A DNA stretch of 64,000 nt from NCBI RefSeq assembly GCF_013391635.1, contig NZ_JACAWU010000001.1, positions 1,054,001 to 1,118,000 on the forward strand. The letters are read 5' to 3'. The stretch comes from Natronomonas gomsonensis. GTDB taxonomy: Archaea > Halobacteriota > Halobacteria > Halobacteriales > Haloarculaceae. The notes beneath the pieces were generated by a model that worked only from the letters and a program-made list of their open reading frames with translations, was not told the DNA's origin and did not search any database. Made by a program: the position numbers and the translations under genes. This document shows, piece after piece, positions 42,749-51,655 of this stretch (its first letter is position 1; the number at the start of each line of letters is the position of its first letter).

Positions 42749-43051
42749 ATGCCCTCGATAAGCGCTCGAGTCCCCGACGACGAAAAGGAGGCGATAGAGG
42801 AGGTCGCAGCGTTGTTGGAGGAGGACCGAAGCACCACGATTCGGAAGGCGCTCCGGGAGGGATTGACGGAACTCCGGATTCGCGTGGCGGTCGAGCAGTA
42901 TCAGTCCGGTGAGGTGTCGGTCAACGAGGCGGCGCGTATCGCTGGCGTGAGCCTCGCCGAGTGGCTGGAAATCGCAAGAGAGCGAAACCTCACGTCGCAG
43001 TTGACGCCGTCCGACCTCGAAGCGGACGCTGACGCGGCGCGGGACCTGTAG
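42749..43051 (+). CDS. UPF0175-type antitoxin
   Basis: 100 residues. First half is a ribbon-helix-helix-like RVPDDEKEAIEEVAALLEED with RKALREGLTEL; the second half holds the UPF0175 helix-turn-helix VAVEQYQSGEVSVNEAARIAG and GVSLAEWLEIARERNL. It is followed with no gap (stop 43049-43051, ATG 43052) by the PIN-like gene, a standard antitoxin-toxin arrangement. The promoter sequence TGATACGATGTATAC lies just before the ATG. Confidence 0.82.
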   Translation: MPSISARVPDDEKEAIEEVAALLEEDRSTTIRKALREGLTELRIRVAVEQYQSGEVSVNEAARIAGVSLAEWLEIARERNLTSQLTPSDLEADADAARDL

Positions 43052-43576
43052 ATGCACATCTACGCGGACGCGAGTACGCTCATCGCGCTCGGGACGGTCG
43101 GGGAACTGGACCGACTCGGCGTTTTCGACGGCCATCTCGTCATCCCCGAACGAGTTCGGACGGAGGTGACGACGCAACCGGCCGCGGAGAACCTCCGACG
43201 GTTCATCGAGGAACTCGAAGACACGCGGGATAGCACTCCCGAGGCGATAGCCGCGACGACGAGGGGGCGTGCGAAGGCGGTACTCGACGAACCAGAACCC
43301 AACGGCGACACCGAAATCATCGCCGGCGTCCTCGCGAAGACCGACCGAGACGAGCCGGTAGCGGTCGTTTCCGACGACAAGCGCGTCCGGACGGTTGCGG
43401 ACGGATTGGGCGCGACGGTCACCGGAACAATCGGTGTCGTCGTCCGGAACGTGGCCGAGGGCGAACTCACCGCCGACGAAGCGAAGGCGCTCGTGCGCCG
43501 ACTCGACGACCACGGGCTCCACATGACCGGCGAACTTCGGGAGACGGCCGACGACCTCATCGACGAGGCGAGTTAA
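43052..43576 (+). CDS. PIN-domain/DUF3368-like toxin
   Basis: 174 residues. PIN-like acidic residues: D6 in YADASTLIALGT, E about 86 in NGDTEIIAGVLAK, D107 in VVSDDKRVRTVAD. The arrangement (Asp, Glu, Asp) supports a nuclease of the PIN superfamily, paired with the upstream antitoxin. DUF3368 toxins are PIN members; substrate probably tRNA or mRNA. Its last bases overlap the convergent DUF2070 gene by four. Confidence 0.78.
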   Translation: MHIYADASTLIALGTVGELDRLGVFDGHLVIPERVRTEVTTQPAAENLRRFIEELEDTRDSTPEAIAATTRGRAKAVLDEPEPNGDTEIIAGVLAKTDRDEPVAVVSDDKRVRTVADGLGATVTGTIGVVVRNVAEGELTADEAKALVRRLDDHGLHMTGELRETADDLIDEAS

Positions 43577-45441
43577 CTGGCCAAAAGGAACACCAAGAGA
43601 CTCACCGCCATCGACCCGCCGAGCACCACGAGCAGCAGCGCACCGCCCATCTGTATCATCGCGTTGGCCGTCGAGGCGAGCGTCTCGGTGCGGTCGTTGC
43701 CGAACACCGTCACCTCGGCGTGTTCGACGGCCATGCCCGCCTCGACCGGTTCGCAGTCGGCGACGGCCTCAGAAACGAGGTCCTCGACGAGAGCGACGAG
43801 CTCGTCCGTGTCGATGGCGCCGCCGACCTGATTGTCCGCCTCCATCGTGTTGACGATGTGTGTGTCCGTCGTCATCACCTCGACGGCGTCGGCGTCGACC
43901 GCCGCGAGCAGTTCCTCGCGGAGTCCGGGTTCCATGTTGTTGCCGTCGACGAGGACGTAGGCGGTGCGGGTTCGGTCCTCGCCGTCGCCGACCTCGAAGA
44001 CGGCCACGCGGACGCCGAGGGGCCCGATGCCGTCGTTCGGCTCCCAGTCGGTTTCGTCCCACGCGACGCCGACTCGAAGGGGCTGGCGTTCGGCATCCGA
44101 GAGACGCTCGCCGAGGCGACCCGCCGCTGTCATCATGTCGAAGGAGCGCTTCGACCCGGGGACTACGTGACCGAGGTCATCGCCCGCGAGGCCGTCGTTG
44201 CAGTTGTGGGCGTCGACGAGCATGACGTTTCGAATCCCGGAGACGCGTGCTTCGGCTGCCGTCGAGAGGCCGACGGAGAAGTCGATATCGTCGGCGAAGG
44301 CCGGGGCGTGGGTACCGACGACGAGGGCGTCCTCGCCGATTGCCTGTCCGAGCAGTTTCGACTCGCCTTCCTGCTCTCGAAGGCCTCGCGTCGCCTCGCT
44401 TGCGTAGTCGATTCGGTCGTGGGCCGTTTCGGCGGCCTCGAGGATGGTGTCGACTTCCCGTTCGGTGACGAGGTTGAAATCGTGGCCGGCGGTGGCGTGC
44501 GGCGGGAAGGCGAGGCCGTCGGTCGAGCGAGCGACGCGCTCGGGGAGGTTGCCACCGCCGATTTCGCCCATCGGTCCCGGGTGTATCATCGGCACGACGA
44601 ACCGGGCCTTCTCGGTGCCGTCGTCGCGTCGAACCCCGAGGACGGTGACGGGGACGACGGCGTCCTCGCCCAACTGGCCGAAGAACTCCTCTAACTCGCG
44701 GGAGCCCTCGGCGATGTGGCCGATGAAGCCGCCGACGAAGTCCAACACGGACACGCCGAGGTTGCGCCGCCACGGTCGGTCGATGGTAATCAAGAAGAGC
44801 TGGACTGCGAGGGCGTACACTACACAAATCGCGCCGAGGACGGCGAAGTCGGCCGGTCGAACCCCGAGCAGCTCCGGTGGCGCGACCGCCGAGCGGGCGA
44901 GGTAGGTGTCGACGAGCGGGCCGCCAACGTCGAGATAGCGTGCGGCGCCGCTGTAGACGAACACGAGGACGGCGGCGACGAGGGTCTGGATGCTCGCGGG
45001 AACGGTAGCGACGAGAAGCGACCGTCGTGAGACGGCCATGACGACGAACAACCGGACGCCGAAGACGACGCCGAGCGCCATGATGAGCGCCTCGACGATG
45101 AACGCCTGTCCGAAGCCGGCGATGACCGCCACGAGCGCCGCGACGACCACGATGGCGACGACGAGCACCTCACAGGCGAGTGCGAGCAGCGCCGAGCGGT
45201 TGTAGGTCAACCGCCCGCCGAGTCGGCGGTCGACCCACGGGGTGGTGAAGGCGGCGACGACCGTCGGCACGCCGATGTACACCATCCCCTGATAGGCATC
45301 GTTGAGGGCGAACTGCGAATCGAAGGCGGCCAATCCGGCGACGGCCGCGACGAGCAGGGACAGAAAGAGACTGGCCGACCAGTCGGGTGCGCGGAAGACG
45401 AACCGCGACAGCGAGGCCAAATCGCCCTGCGTCCGTGTCAT
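43573..45441 (-). CDS. DUF2070 membrane protein
   Basis: 622 residues. Six N-terminal helices (about 25-210), then a long soluble domain with VVPMIHPGPMGEIGGGNLPE and AHNCNDGLAGDDLGH, VLVDGNNMEPGL, MTTDTHIVNTMEADNQVGGA, and a final anchor helix (about 593-620). The many His/Asp residues are reminiscent of neutral ceramidase or phosphoesterase-type metal sites. DUF2070 is an archaeal family with unknown role. Stands alone. Confidence 0.85.
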   Translation of the reverse strand: MTRTQGDLASLSRFVFRAPDWSASLFLSLLVAAVAGLAAFDSQFALNDAYQGMVYIGVPTVVAAFTTPWVDRRLGGRLTYNRSALLALACEVLVVAIVVVAALVAVIAGFGQAFIVEALIMALGVVFGVRLFVVMAVSRRSLLVATVPASIQTLVAAVLVFVYSGAARYLDVGGPLVDTYLARSAVAPPELLGVRPADFAVLGAICVVYALAVQLFLITIDRPWRRNLGVSVLDFVGGFIGHIAEGSRELEEFFGQLGEDAVVPVTVLGVRRDDGTEKARFVVPMIHPGPMGEIGGGNLPERVARSTDGLAFPPHATAGHDFNLVTEREVDTILEAAETAHDRIDYASEATRGLREQEGESKLLGQAIGEDALVVGTHAPAFADDIDFSVGLSTAAEARVSGIRNVMLVDAHNCNDGLAGDDLGHVVPGSKRSFDMMTAAGRLGERLSDAERQPLRVGVAWDETDWEPNDGIGPLGVRVAVFEVGDGEDRTRTAYVLVDGNNMEPGLREELLAAVDADAVEVMTTDTHIVNTMEADNQVGGAIDTDELVALVEDLVSEAVADCEPVEAGMAVEHAEVTVFGNDRTETLASTANAMIQMGGALLLVVLGGSMAVSLLVFLLAS

Positions 45442-45487
45442 TGTCCCGACAGGGGGTCGCAGCGCGGTTAAAACGCTCGGAGGGGAG

Positions 45488-46042
45488 TTACGCGCTCTCG
45501 CAAACCGCGATGAAGTTCTCGAACACCTCTTCGCCGCGTTCGGTGTGGGCGACTTCGGGATGCCACTGGACGCCGTAGAGGTTCCGGTCGGTGTCGCTCA
45601 TCGCCTCGACGCCGCAGACGTCGCTTTTCGCAGTGCGGACGAACCCCTCGGGCACTTCTTTCACCTCGTCGGCGTGGCTGGCCCACACCCGGGTTTCGGG
45701 TGCCAGCGACCCGACGAGGGGGTCGTCGTCGTCGGTGATCTCGACGGTCACGTCGGCGTAGCCGCCGTAGTCGCCGGATTCGACGCGGCCGCCTAACTCG
45801 TCGGCTATCAACTGCATCCCGAGACAGATACCGAGAACCGGTACGTCGCCGTCGAGGTAGTCGGCGGAGTGGCCGATGCGGTCCATCGAGGGGCCGCCGG
45901 AGAGGACGATGCCGTCGGCGTCGACGTCCTCTGGTGGCGTCTCGTTGTCGACTATCTCGGTGTCGATGCCCAAATCGCGGAGAGCGCGGTGTTCAAGATG
46001 GGTGAACTGCCCGTGGTTGTCGACCACGACGATTCGCGTCAT
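45488..46042 (-). CDS. guaAA: GMP synthase glutaminase subunit
   Basis: 184 residues, class I glutamine amidotransferase. Catalytic triad: C73 (LGICLGMQL), H161 and E163 (VQWHPEVAHTE). Length and the absence of the ATP pyrophosphatase half show the archaeal split subunit A; subunit B is not in this window. It hydrolyses glutamine and passes ammonia to GuaAB for XMP amination. Confidence 0.93.
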   Translation of the reverse strand: MTRIVVVDNHGQFTHLEHRALRDLGIDTEIVDNETPPEDVDADGIVLSGGPSMDRIGHSADYLDGDVPVLGICLGMQLIADELGGRVESGDYGGYADVTVEITDDDDPLVGSLAPETRVWASHADEVKEVPEGFVRTAKSDVCGVEAMSDTDRNLYGVQWHPEVAHTERGEEVFENFIAVCESA

Positions 46043-46150
46043 TGAGTGTGCGTATCGCGTCGGCGCGTAAAAAGGGTCTGAAACGACGACCGGCCGTTCC
46101 GGGCCGTCATCGTTCCGATTCGACCGGCGAAGCGCTCCGTGACTCGGCGG

Positions 46151-46921
46151 CTACTCGAAGTCCGCCTCGCGGTCCTCGATGAACGCTGCCATCCCCTCCC
46201 GCTGATCGTGTGAGCCGAAGAGGCTCGCGAAGGCTCGCTTCTCGTAGGCCAACCCCGCCGCGAGCGGCCCTTCGTGGTGTTGGTTGATGGACTGTTTGGC
46301 GGCCCGAACCGCGAAGGCGGGTTTCGCCGCGAGTTGGCCGGCCAACTCCGCGACGCGGGCGTCGAGTTCGTCGTCGGGGACCACCTCGCCGAACAGTCCC
46401 TCGCGTTCGGCCGTTTCGGCGTCGAGGCGTTCACCGAGGAAGATCATCCGACGGGCGGTTTCGTCGCCGACGAGTCGGGGGAGGCGCTGGGTCGCCCCCC
46501 AACCGGGGATGATACCGAGGTCGATCTCGGTGTTGCCGATGAGCGCGCTCTCGGCGCCGACCCGGAGGTCACAGGCCAGCGCCATCTCACAGCCACCGCC
46601 GAAGGCGTAGCCGTTGACCGCGGCGACGGTCGGTGCCGGAAACGCCTCGAGGGCGTCGGCGACGCTGTGGCCGAGTTCGCCCCACTCCTGTCCCTCCTCG
46701 GGGGACAGCGACTGCATGTACTTGATGTCGGCGCCCGCGATGAACGACTCCCCGGCCCCGGTCAACACGAGTGCGCGGGCGCCGTCGTTGGCCGCAGCCG
46801 CCAACGCCTCGTTCATCGCTTCCAGCGTCTCGACGTTCAACGCGTTGAGCGCGTCTGGTCGGTCGACAGTCAGCGTCGCCACGTCGCCGTCCCACTCGAG
46901 TCGTACGGCTTCCCACGTCAT
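46151..46921 (-). CDS. enoyl-CoA hydratase (crotonase family)
   Basis: 256 residues. Oxyanion-hole and catalytic glutamate regions are conserved: ESFIAGADIKYMQSL, GYAFGGGCEMALACDLRV (the Glu of GGCE) and GNTEIDLGIIPGWGATQRLP (second Glu). The family hydrates trans-2-enoyl-CoA; this pattern is that of a true hydratase. It may serve in fatty-acid or amino-acid breakdown. No acyl-CoA partner genes are nearby; a second crotonase is at 53666. Confidence 0.88.
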   Translation of the reverse strand: MTWEAVRLEWDGDVATLTVDRPDALNALNVETLEAMNEALAAAANDGARALVLTGAGESFIAGADIKYMQSLSPEEGQEWGELGHSVADALEAFPAPTVAAVNGYAFGGGCEMALACDLRVGAESALIGNTEIDLGIIPGWGATQRLPRLVGDETARRMIFLGERLDAETAEREGLFGEVVPDDELDARVAELAGQLAAKPAFAVRAAKQSINQHHEGPLAAGLAYEKRAFASLFGSHDQREGMAAFIEDREADFE

Positions 46922-47024
46922 GACACATCACACGAAGAGACCGAAGAAAGGCGTTTGGTTCGGAAACCATCATGTCGGTGTCGAGACCCCGGCTTCGGGG
47001 CGGTAGCGGTCGACCCGGTGGCCG

Positions 47025-48560
47025 TCAGTCGTCGGCCAGAACGGGCGTCTCCTCGTCGGCGAGCAGGCGGTCGAGGGCGTCGACCATCGCTCGCACGGAG
47101 GCCGTCGTGATGTCGGAATCCGAAGCGGCGACGGTGACCGTCCGGTCGCCGCGGGACATTTCCACCTCGACGGTGACGACGGCGTCGGTGCCGCCGGTGA
47201 TGGCGTCGACGTGGTATGATTCCAGTTGGGCGTTTGCGGCCGCACCCAGCGCCGAGCGGACGGCGGCAATGGCCGCATCGACGGGCCCGGAACCGGTCCC
47301 CGAGGCGACCCGTTCCTCACCGTCGACGGTCAGTCGAACCGAAGCGGTCGGTGTCCCGCTGCCGGAGGCGGCGGTGAGGTCGACCAACTCGACGCGGCGG
47401 TCGTACTCTCGGCCCTGGACCTCCTCGGCGATGGTCAGGAGGTCGGCGTCGGTGATGCGCTTGCCGCGGTCGCCGAGCGCCTTCACGCGGGAGACGACCT
47501 CCGCGAGTTCGTCGTCGGTGACCTCGATGTCGTGTTCGGAGAGAGCGGCCTCGACGCCGGCGCGACCGGCGTGTTTCCCGAGGACGAGACGACGCTCACG
47601 GCCCACCTTTTCGGGTGGGTATGGCTCGTACATCGCGTCGTCTTTCAGCGTGCCGTCGGTGTGGATGCCGGATTCGTGGGTGAAGGCGTTCTCACCGACG
47701 ACGGCCTTGTTCGGCGCCAGCGGCACGCCGGTCGACGAGGAGACGAGTTGCCCGAGGTCGTACAGTTTCTCGGTGTCAAGCGTCTCGACGCCGTAGCCGT
47801 GGTCCAAGGCGATGGCGACCTCCTCGATGGCGACGTTACCGGCGCGCTCGCCGATGCCGTTGATGGTGCCGTGGACGAGGTCGGCGCCCGCGGCGACGGC
47901 GACGAGGGTGTTCGTCACCGCCAACCCGAGGTCGTCGTGGGTGTGTGTCGACGTTGGGCCGAGTTCGGAGAGCCGGCTATAAATATCCAACATCCGGTCG
48001 GGCGTAGCGTGGCCGACGGTGTCGGGCGCACAGATGCGGTCGGCGCCGGCGTCCATCGACGCGCCCATCAACTCCTCGAGGAACTCGATATCGGCGCGAG
48101 AGCCGTCCTCGCCGAGGACCTCGACCCACAGCCCGTGGTCCTTGGCGTACTCCACGAGTTCGACGGTCTTTTCGACGACGTTCTCGTGGGTGGTGTCGAG
48201 TTTCTCCTCGACGTGGCGGTCGCTGGCGGGCACGACGAGGTTGACGCCGTCGACATCGCAGTCGAGCGCGAGGTCGATGTCGTTTTTGACGCCGCGGGCG
48301 AAACTCGTCACGCGGGCGTCGAGTCCGAGGTCGGTGACCCGCGAGATGGTTTCGCGTTCGCCCGCACCGGTGCAGGCGCTGCCGGCCTCGATGACGGCCA
48401 CGTTGGCGTCGTCGAGTGCCAGTGCGATGTCTGCCTTCTCGTCGGGCGACAGCGAGATGCCCGGTGCCTGTTCGCCGTCGCGTAGCGTGGTGTCTAGGAA
48501 CTGTACCTCGCAGTCTTCGAGGGGAGCAGTCGCTGGGTGGTCCCCGAATAGCGTTGTCAC
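47025..48560 (-). CDS. leuA: 2-isopropylmalate/citramalate synthase
   Basis: 511 residues, GTG start at 48560. Catalytic TIM barrel with LDTTLRDGEQAPG (23-35), metal site THTHDD and NGIGERAGN (about 235-244), then an intact C-terminal LeuA regulatory domain (about 385-500: VDLTAASGSGTPTASVRLTV), so feedback control is expected. Haloarchaea often carry both isopropylmalate synthase and (R)-citramalate synthase, which are hard to tell apart by sequence. No leuC/D/B or ilv genes are in the window. A 25-codon ORF precedes the gene. Confidence 0.9.
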   Translation of the reverse strand: MTTLFGDHPATAPLEDCEVQFLDTTLRDGEQAPGISLSPDEKADIALALDDANVAVIEAGSACTGAGERETISRVTDLGLDARVTSFARGVKNDIDLALDCDVDGVNLVVPASDRHVEEKLDTTHENVVEKTVELVEYAKDHGLWVEVLGEDGSRADIEFLEELMGASMDAGADRICAPDTVGHATPDRMLDIYSRLSELGPTSTHTHDDLGLAVTNTLVAVAAGADLVHGTINGIGERAGNVAIEEVAIALDHGYGVETLDTEKLYDLGQLVSSSTGVPLAPNKAVVGENAFTHESGIHTDGTLKDDAMYEPYPPEKVGRERRLVLGKHAGRAGVEAALSEHDIEVTDDELAEVVSRVKALGDRGKRITDADLLTIAEEVQGREYDRRVELVDLTAASGSGTPTASVRLTVDGEERVASGTGSGPVDAAIAAVRSALGAAANAQLESYHVDAITGGTDAVVTVEVEMSRGDRTVTVAASDSDITTASVRAMVDALDRLLADEETPVLADD

Positions 48561-48576
48561 GGTAGAATCCTCTGTG

Positions 48577-48654
48577 TTAGATAAGCGGTCGAATTTCTCG
48601 ACCAGCCGCCGCGTGGCGACTTACTCTATCCTCTGCCGTATTGGTGTTCGGCAT
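48577..48654 (-). CDS. 25-residue upstream ORF of leuA
   Basis: Encodes MPNTNTAEDRVSRHAAAGRE ending IRPLI, stopping 16 bases before the leuA GTG. A TATA-like CTTAATC about 30 bases before its ATG would make its start the 5' end of the leuA transcript. It may be a leader peptide that senses Arg/Leu/Ile supply, or a chance frame. Not listed in any known family. Confidence 0.35.
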   Translation of the reverse strand: MPNTNTAEDRVSRHAAAGREIRPLI

Positions 48655-48733
48655 GGGTACAAGAGACACATTGGCGTCGGGGTTGATTAAGTTGCGGGTT
48701 CGCGCACGATTTCGGGCGACCGCCGAAATCCGG

Positions 48734-49084
48734 CTACAGCCCCTCGATTCGGACGGCGTCGCCCGATTCGACGCCGTCGGCCGCACCGGCCGGCAACTCG
48801 ACGACCGTGTCCGCCCTCGCCCGACCGCGGCCAGTCCACGCCGAGAGGCGCTTTACCGCCTGTACCTCGTCGTCGACGACCCAGACGGCATCGATGTCGA
48901 AGGGGACACACAGCATGTGCAGGCCGCGTTTCGTCGCTCGACCGAACGGAAACACGAGCGCGTAGTCGTCCGGTATCGACCGCCTGAACATCAGGCCGAG
49001 TCCCTGCGAGAGGAGGCCGTCGGCTACGTCGACCTCGCTCGCGAGGACCCGTTCGGTTCCGTCGGTTTCGTGGACGACGCGCAC
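48734..49084 (-). CDS. DUF192 family protein
   Basis: 116 residues read from a GTG at 49084, chosen because TTTTTATC (plus-strand 49107-49114) is a TATA box about 26 bases before it. The DUF192 signature GLMFRRSIPDDYALVFPFG (about 31-50) and VPFDIDAVWVVDDEV (about 62-76) are clear; the C-terminus RADTVVELPAGAADGV closes the beta barrel. Function in archaea is unknown; no export signal is present. Confidence 0.83.
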   Translation of the reverse strand: MRVVHETDGTERVLASEVDVADGLLSQGLGLMFRRSIPDDYALVFPFGRATKRGLHMLCVPFDIDAVWVVDDEVQAVKRLSAWTGRGRARADTVVELPAGAADGVESGDAVRIEGL

Positions 49085-49145
49085 GCCGTCGGCTGCGTCG
49101 GCACCCGATAAAAAGTCACGCCCGGTTTCGCGATTCGACGCCGGG

Positions 49146-49550
49146 TCAGCGACCGACGACGCGTTCGACGTTCGGTTCGATTCGGAAGTGCTTCCCGCCG
49201 CGGGCGATGTCGAAGCCCATGAAGACGAACAGCAGAGCGCTGACACAGGAGACGGCGAACAGCGCGGTTTCGCTCGTCGTCGCGGTGCCGGCGAGGACGT
49301 GGGGAAGGTAGGTAGCCGGCAACAGCGCCGCGAACAGCAGGTAGGTCGCGGCCGCAAACCCTCGCCACGGGACCGTGAGGGGACCGACGGACAGTTCCGC
49401 GAGGCTTCCCGCGAGCAGGGCGGCGACGCCCGCGAGCACCATCAGGGCGATTGGCGTCGACACGAGGGCGCCGACGCCGAAGGCCGCGAGGAAGGCGGCC
49501 ACTATCACGAGGTCGAAGGCCCCGAGATAGCGGAAGGAGGACTGTTTCAT
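49146..49550 (-). CDS. small multi-pass membrane protein
   Basis: 134 residues from MKQSSFRYLGAF. Hydrophobic segments at about 10-52 (two helices), 62-87 and 95-117 suggest four helices; the C-terminus (RGGKHFRIEPNVERVVGR) is basic. No family is recognised. It lies 61 bases upstream of DUF192 on the same strand. Confidence 0.65.
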   Translation of the reverse strand: MKQSSFRYLGAFDLVIVAAFLAAFGVGALVSTPIALMVLAGVAALLAGSLAELSVGPLTVPWRGFAAATYLLFAALLPATYLPHVLAGTATTSETALFAVSCVSALLFVFMGFDIARGGKHFRIEPNVERVVGR

Positions 49551-49627
49551 GCCTGCTGGGTTCGGCGGCAATCGTGTTAGGCCTTTGCCGACCCAAGGTT
49601 GAACTCCGACGACGCCTCACTCCGGTC

Positions 49628-50167
49628 ATGGAGAAGACGCCGAAGGGCACCTCGGTCGGCGTCGACGACCCCTACGCCGTCGTCGAGCGCTGTGACTTCC
49701 TCACCGACGACGGCCGCTGTCGGTACGCCGCCGAACACGGCCACAACGACCCCGAGTTCGCCCGCAAGCGCCACAAAGACGATTTGCGGTGTCCCGCCGC
49801 CGACCCCGGCGGCGACTGGGAGTGGGCCGACTGTCCACATTTCCGGGCCCGACAGCGCTCGCGGGAGTGTCTCCGGTGTGGCCTCGAGGAGCGCCGCCTC
49901 GCCCACGACGACGAGCGGCCGTTACTGGAGGAACACCACCTCGAATATCGCGAGGACGGCCGGAAGGACGCTGCACACGAAATCACGGTGTATCTCTGTC
50001 GGTGGTGTCACGCCAAGATTCACGACTCGTGGGCGCGCATCGACGACGACGCCTCGCCGGACCCCGAGGCAATCGCGGAAGCGGAAGGTCGACGCTCGAA
50101 GGAGCAGGCGGAGTTCGGCTTCGAATCCGCCGCCGAACGCTACGGCGAGAAGCGGGACGGAGAGTAG
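49628..50167 (+). CDS. HNH-like zinc-binding protein (DUF7097-like)
   Basis: 179 residues. Eight or more conserved Cys/His: RCDFLTDDGRCRY, DLRCPAADPGGDWEWADCPH, ECLRCGLEE and YLCRWCHAKIHDSWARI. The last resembles a zinc ribbon with an HNH-like CHAKIH; but the catalytic His-Asn-His set is not fully visible. A haloarchaea-specific nucleic-acid-binding role is the likeliest guess. The TnpB element is inserted directly downstream. Confidence 0.65.
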   Translation: MEKTPKGTSVGVDDPYAVVERCDFLTDDGRCRYAAEHGHNDPEFARKRHKDDLRCPAADPGGDWEWADCPHFRARQRSRECLRCGLEERRLAHDDERPLLEEHHLEYREDGRKDAAHEITVYLCRWCHAKIHDSWARIDDDASPDPEAIAEAEGRRSKEQAEFGFESAAERYGEKRDGE

Positions 50168-50198
50168 CGCGTCGGGCTTATAAAACGCAAGGAGAATA

Positions 50199-50218
50199 CC
50201 CGCGCCTTCAGGCGCGGG
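50199..50218 (+). repeat. left-side hairpin of the TnpB element
   Basis: CCCGCGCC-TTCA-GGCGCGGG: perfect 8-bp stem, four-base loop, followed by ATGAATCCGAC. The form is similar to the right-end hairpin of this element type, so it may instead be the right end of an older element. Confidence 0.55.
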
Positions 50219-50311
50219 ATGAATCCGACACCCCCTCCACAATCCACCGCCGATGGCAGGGCCGGATATTCCACGCTCTCAGCCACACCTTTACAAGAAA
50301 AGCGAGTATAA

Positions 50312-51655
50312 GTGATTATACAGGCGTTCAGGATGCTGGAAGTCCACCGCACTCACCGAGCGAAAATCCTCAACCACAGTCAAGTGGCTGAGATGCTCAA
50401 CCAGCACGGGTGGTCGGCCAGCAAACTCTGGAACGTCGCCAACTATCACTCCCGAGAAGTCTGGGAGGAAACCGGAGAGATTCCCGATCACGGCGACCTC
50501 AAAGACGAGTTGAAGACCCACAACAAGTACAAGGGACTGCACTCGCAGTCCAGTCAGCGCGTTCTGGAGGAACTCGCTGAAGCCTTCAACTCGTGGTACG
50601 GCAAGAGGAAGTCTGACAATCGAGCGAATCCGCCCGGCTACCGCAAGAAAAACTACTACGACTCAGAAGGCCATCGCGTCCACGAAGAACACCCGCGCAG
50701 CACTGTGACGTGGAAGCAAAACGGCATCAAACACGACACCAACAACGGGCGAGTGCGCCTCTCGAAAGGGGCGAACCACAAGGAACACCCGAAAGCGTGG
50801 GAATACATCCTCGTCGAATACGAAACTCGACCCGGCGTCACAGTCGAGAACCTGCAACAGGCCAGAGCTGTCTACGACAAGGCAAAGGGACGATGGGAAC
50901 TCCACCTCGTCTGTAAAGACGAGATCGAGACGCCCACCGCTCCCGGCAACGAGACGGCGGGTGTTGACCTCGGCATCTGCAACTTCGCCGCCGTCGCGTA
51001 CAGCACCGAGGAAGCCGACCTGTACCCCGGCAACCGCCTGAAGCAAGACGGGTACTACTTCCCGAAAGAAATCGCCAAATGCGACGACTCTGGTGGCGAC
51101 AGGGCCACGCGACTGCACCACAAGTGGTCGGAGCGCCGCACCCACTTCTTCCACTCCTTAGCGAAACACATCGTTGAACGATGTATCAAGAACGACGTTG
51201 GTCGCATCAACGTCGGGAAACTCGCTGGTGTCCGCGAAGACGACAACGGCGAGTCGAAGAACTGGGGCAAGCACGGAAACCTCGACCTGCATGGGTGGGC
51301 GTTCGACAGGTTCTCGAACATCCTCGAATACAAGGCGAAAGTCGAGGGTATCGAAGTCGTAGAAGTGGATGAGCGAGACACGAGCAAGACGTGTTGTGTG
51401 TGCGGTAGAGAAGACGATAGTCAGCGTGTCGAACGTGGCCTCTACGTTTGTGAGACGTGTGATGCGGCGTTCAACGCTGACGTGAACGGTGCGGAGAACA
51501 TCCGTCTCGACATCAACGACGAAAGTAACTCCGAGTCTGCACCCGGTTTGGGTGAGGATAGGAGTACCGGCTGGTTGGCACAGCCCGGAGTCTACCTGTA
51601 TGACCTCTCCCGAGGATTCCAACCTCGACGAGAGGTGGTGGACTGCAAACCCTAA
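50312..51655 (+). CDS. tnpB: TnpB RNA-guided nuclease
   Basis: 447 residues with GTG start at 50312, or 440 from ATG 50333. RuvC-I D219 in AGVDLGICNFA and RuvC-III D390 in FNADVNGAENI are present, and the zinc ribbon has C361/C364 and C380/C383. The usual RuvC-II Glu of the IEDL-type motif is absent: VGKLAGVRED has Gly there and a nearby E309. Relocated RuvC-II glutamates are known in TnpB clades. TnpB uses an RNA from the element's right end to cut target DNA. No tnpA partner. Confidence 0.85.
   Translation: MIIQAFRMLEVHRTHRAKILNHSQVAEMLNQHGWSASKLWNVANYHSREVWEETGEIPDHGDLKDELKTHNKYKGLHSQSSQRVLEELAEAFNSWYGKRKSDNRANPPGYRKKNYYDSEGHRVHEEHPRSTVTWKQNGIKHDTNNGRVRLSKGANHKEHPKAWEYILVEYETRPGVTVENLQQARAVYDKAKGRWELHLVCKDEIETPTAPGNETAGVDLGICNFAAVAYSTEEADLYPGNRLKQDGYYFPKEIAKCDDSGGDRATRLHHKWSERRTHFFHSLAKHIVERCIKNDVGRINVGKLAGVREDDNGESKNWGKHGNLDLHGWAFDRFSNILEYKAKVEGIEVVEVDERDTSKTCCVCGREDDSQRVERGLYVCETCDAAFNADVNGAENIRLDINDESNSESAPGLGEDRSTGWLAQPGVYLYDLSRGFQPRREVVDCKP

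Noticed and set aside
42749-43051. Calling the 100-residue protein a MazE-like antitoxin
   Set aside because: The HTH region GVSLAEWLEIARERNL follows the UPF0175 pattern, not the swapped-hairpin AbrB fold.
46151-46921. Grouping the two crotonase genes into one fatty-acid pathway
   Set aside because: They are 6.7 kb apart on opposite strands, with no acyl-CoA dehydrogenase, thiolase or ligase near either.
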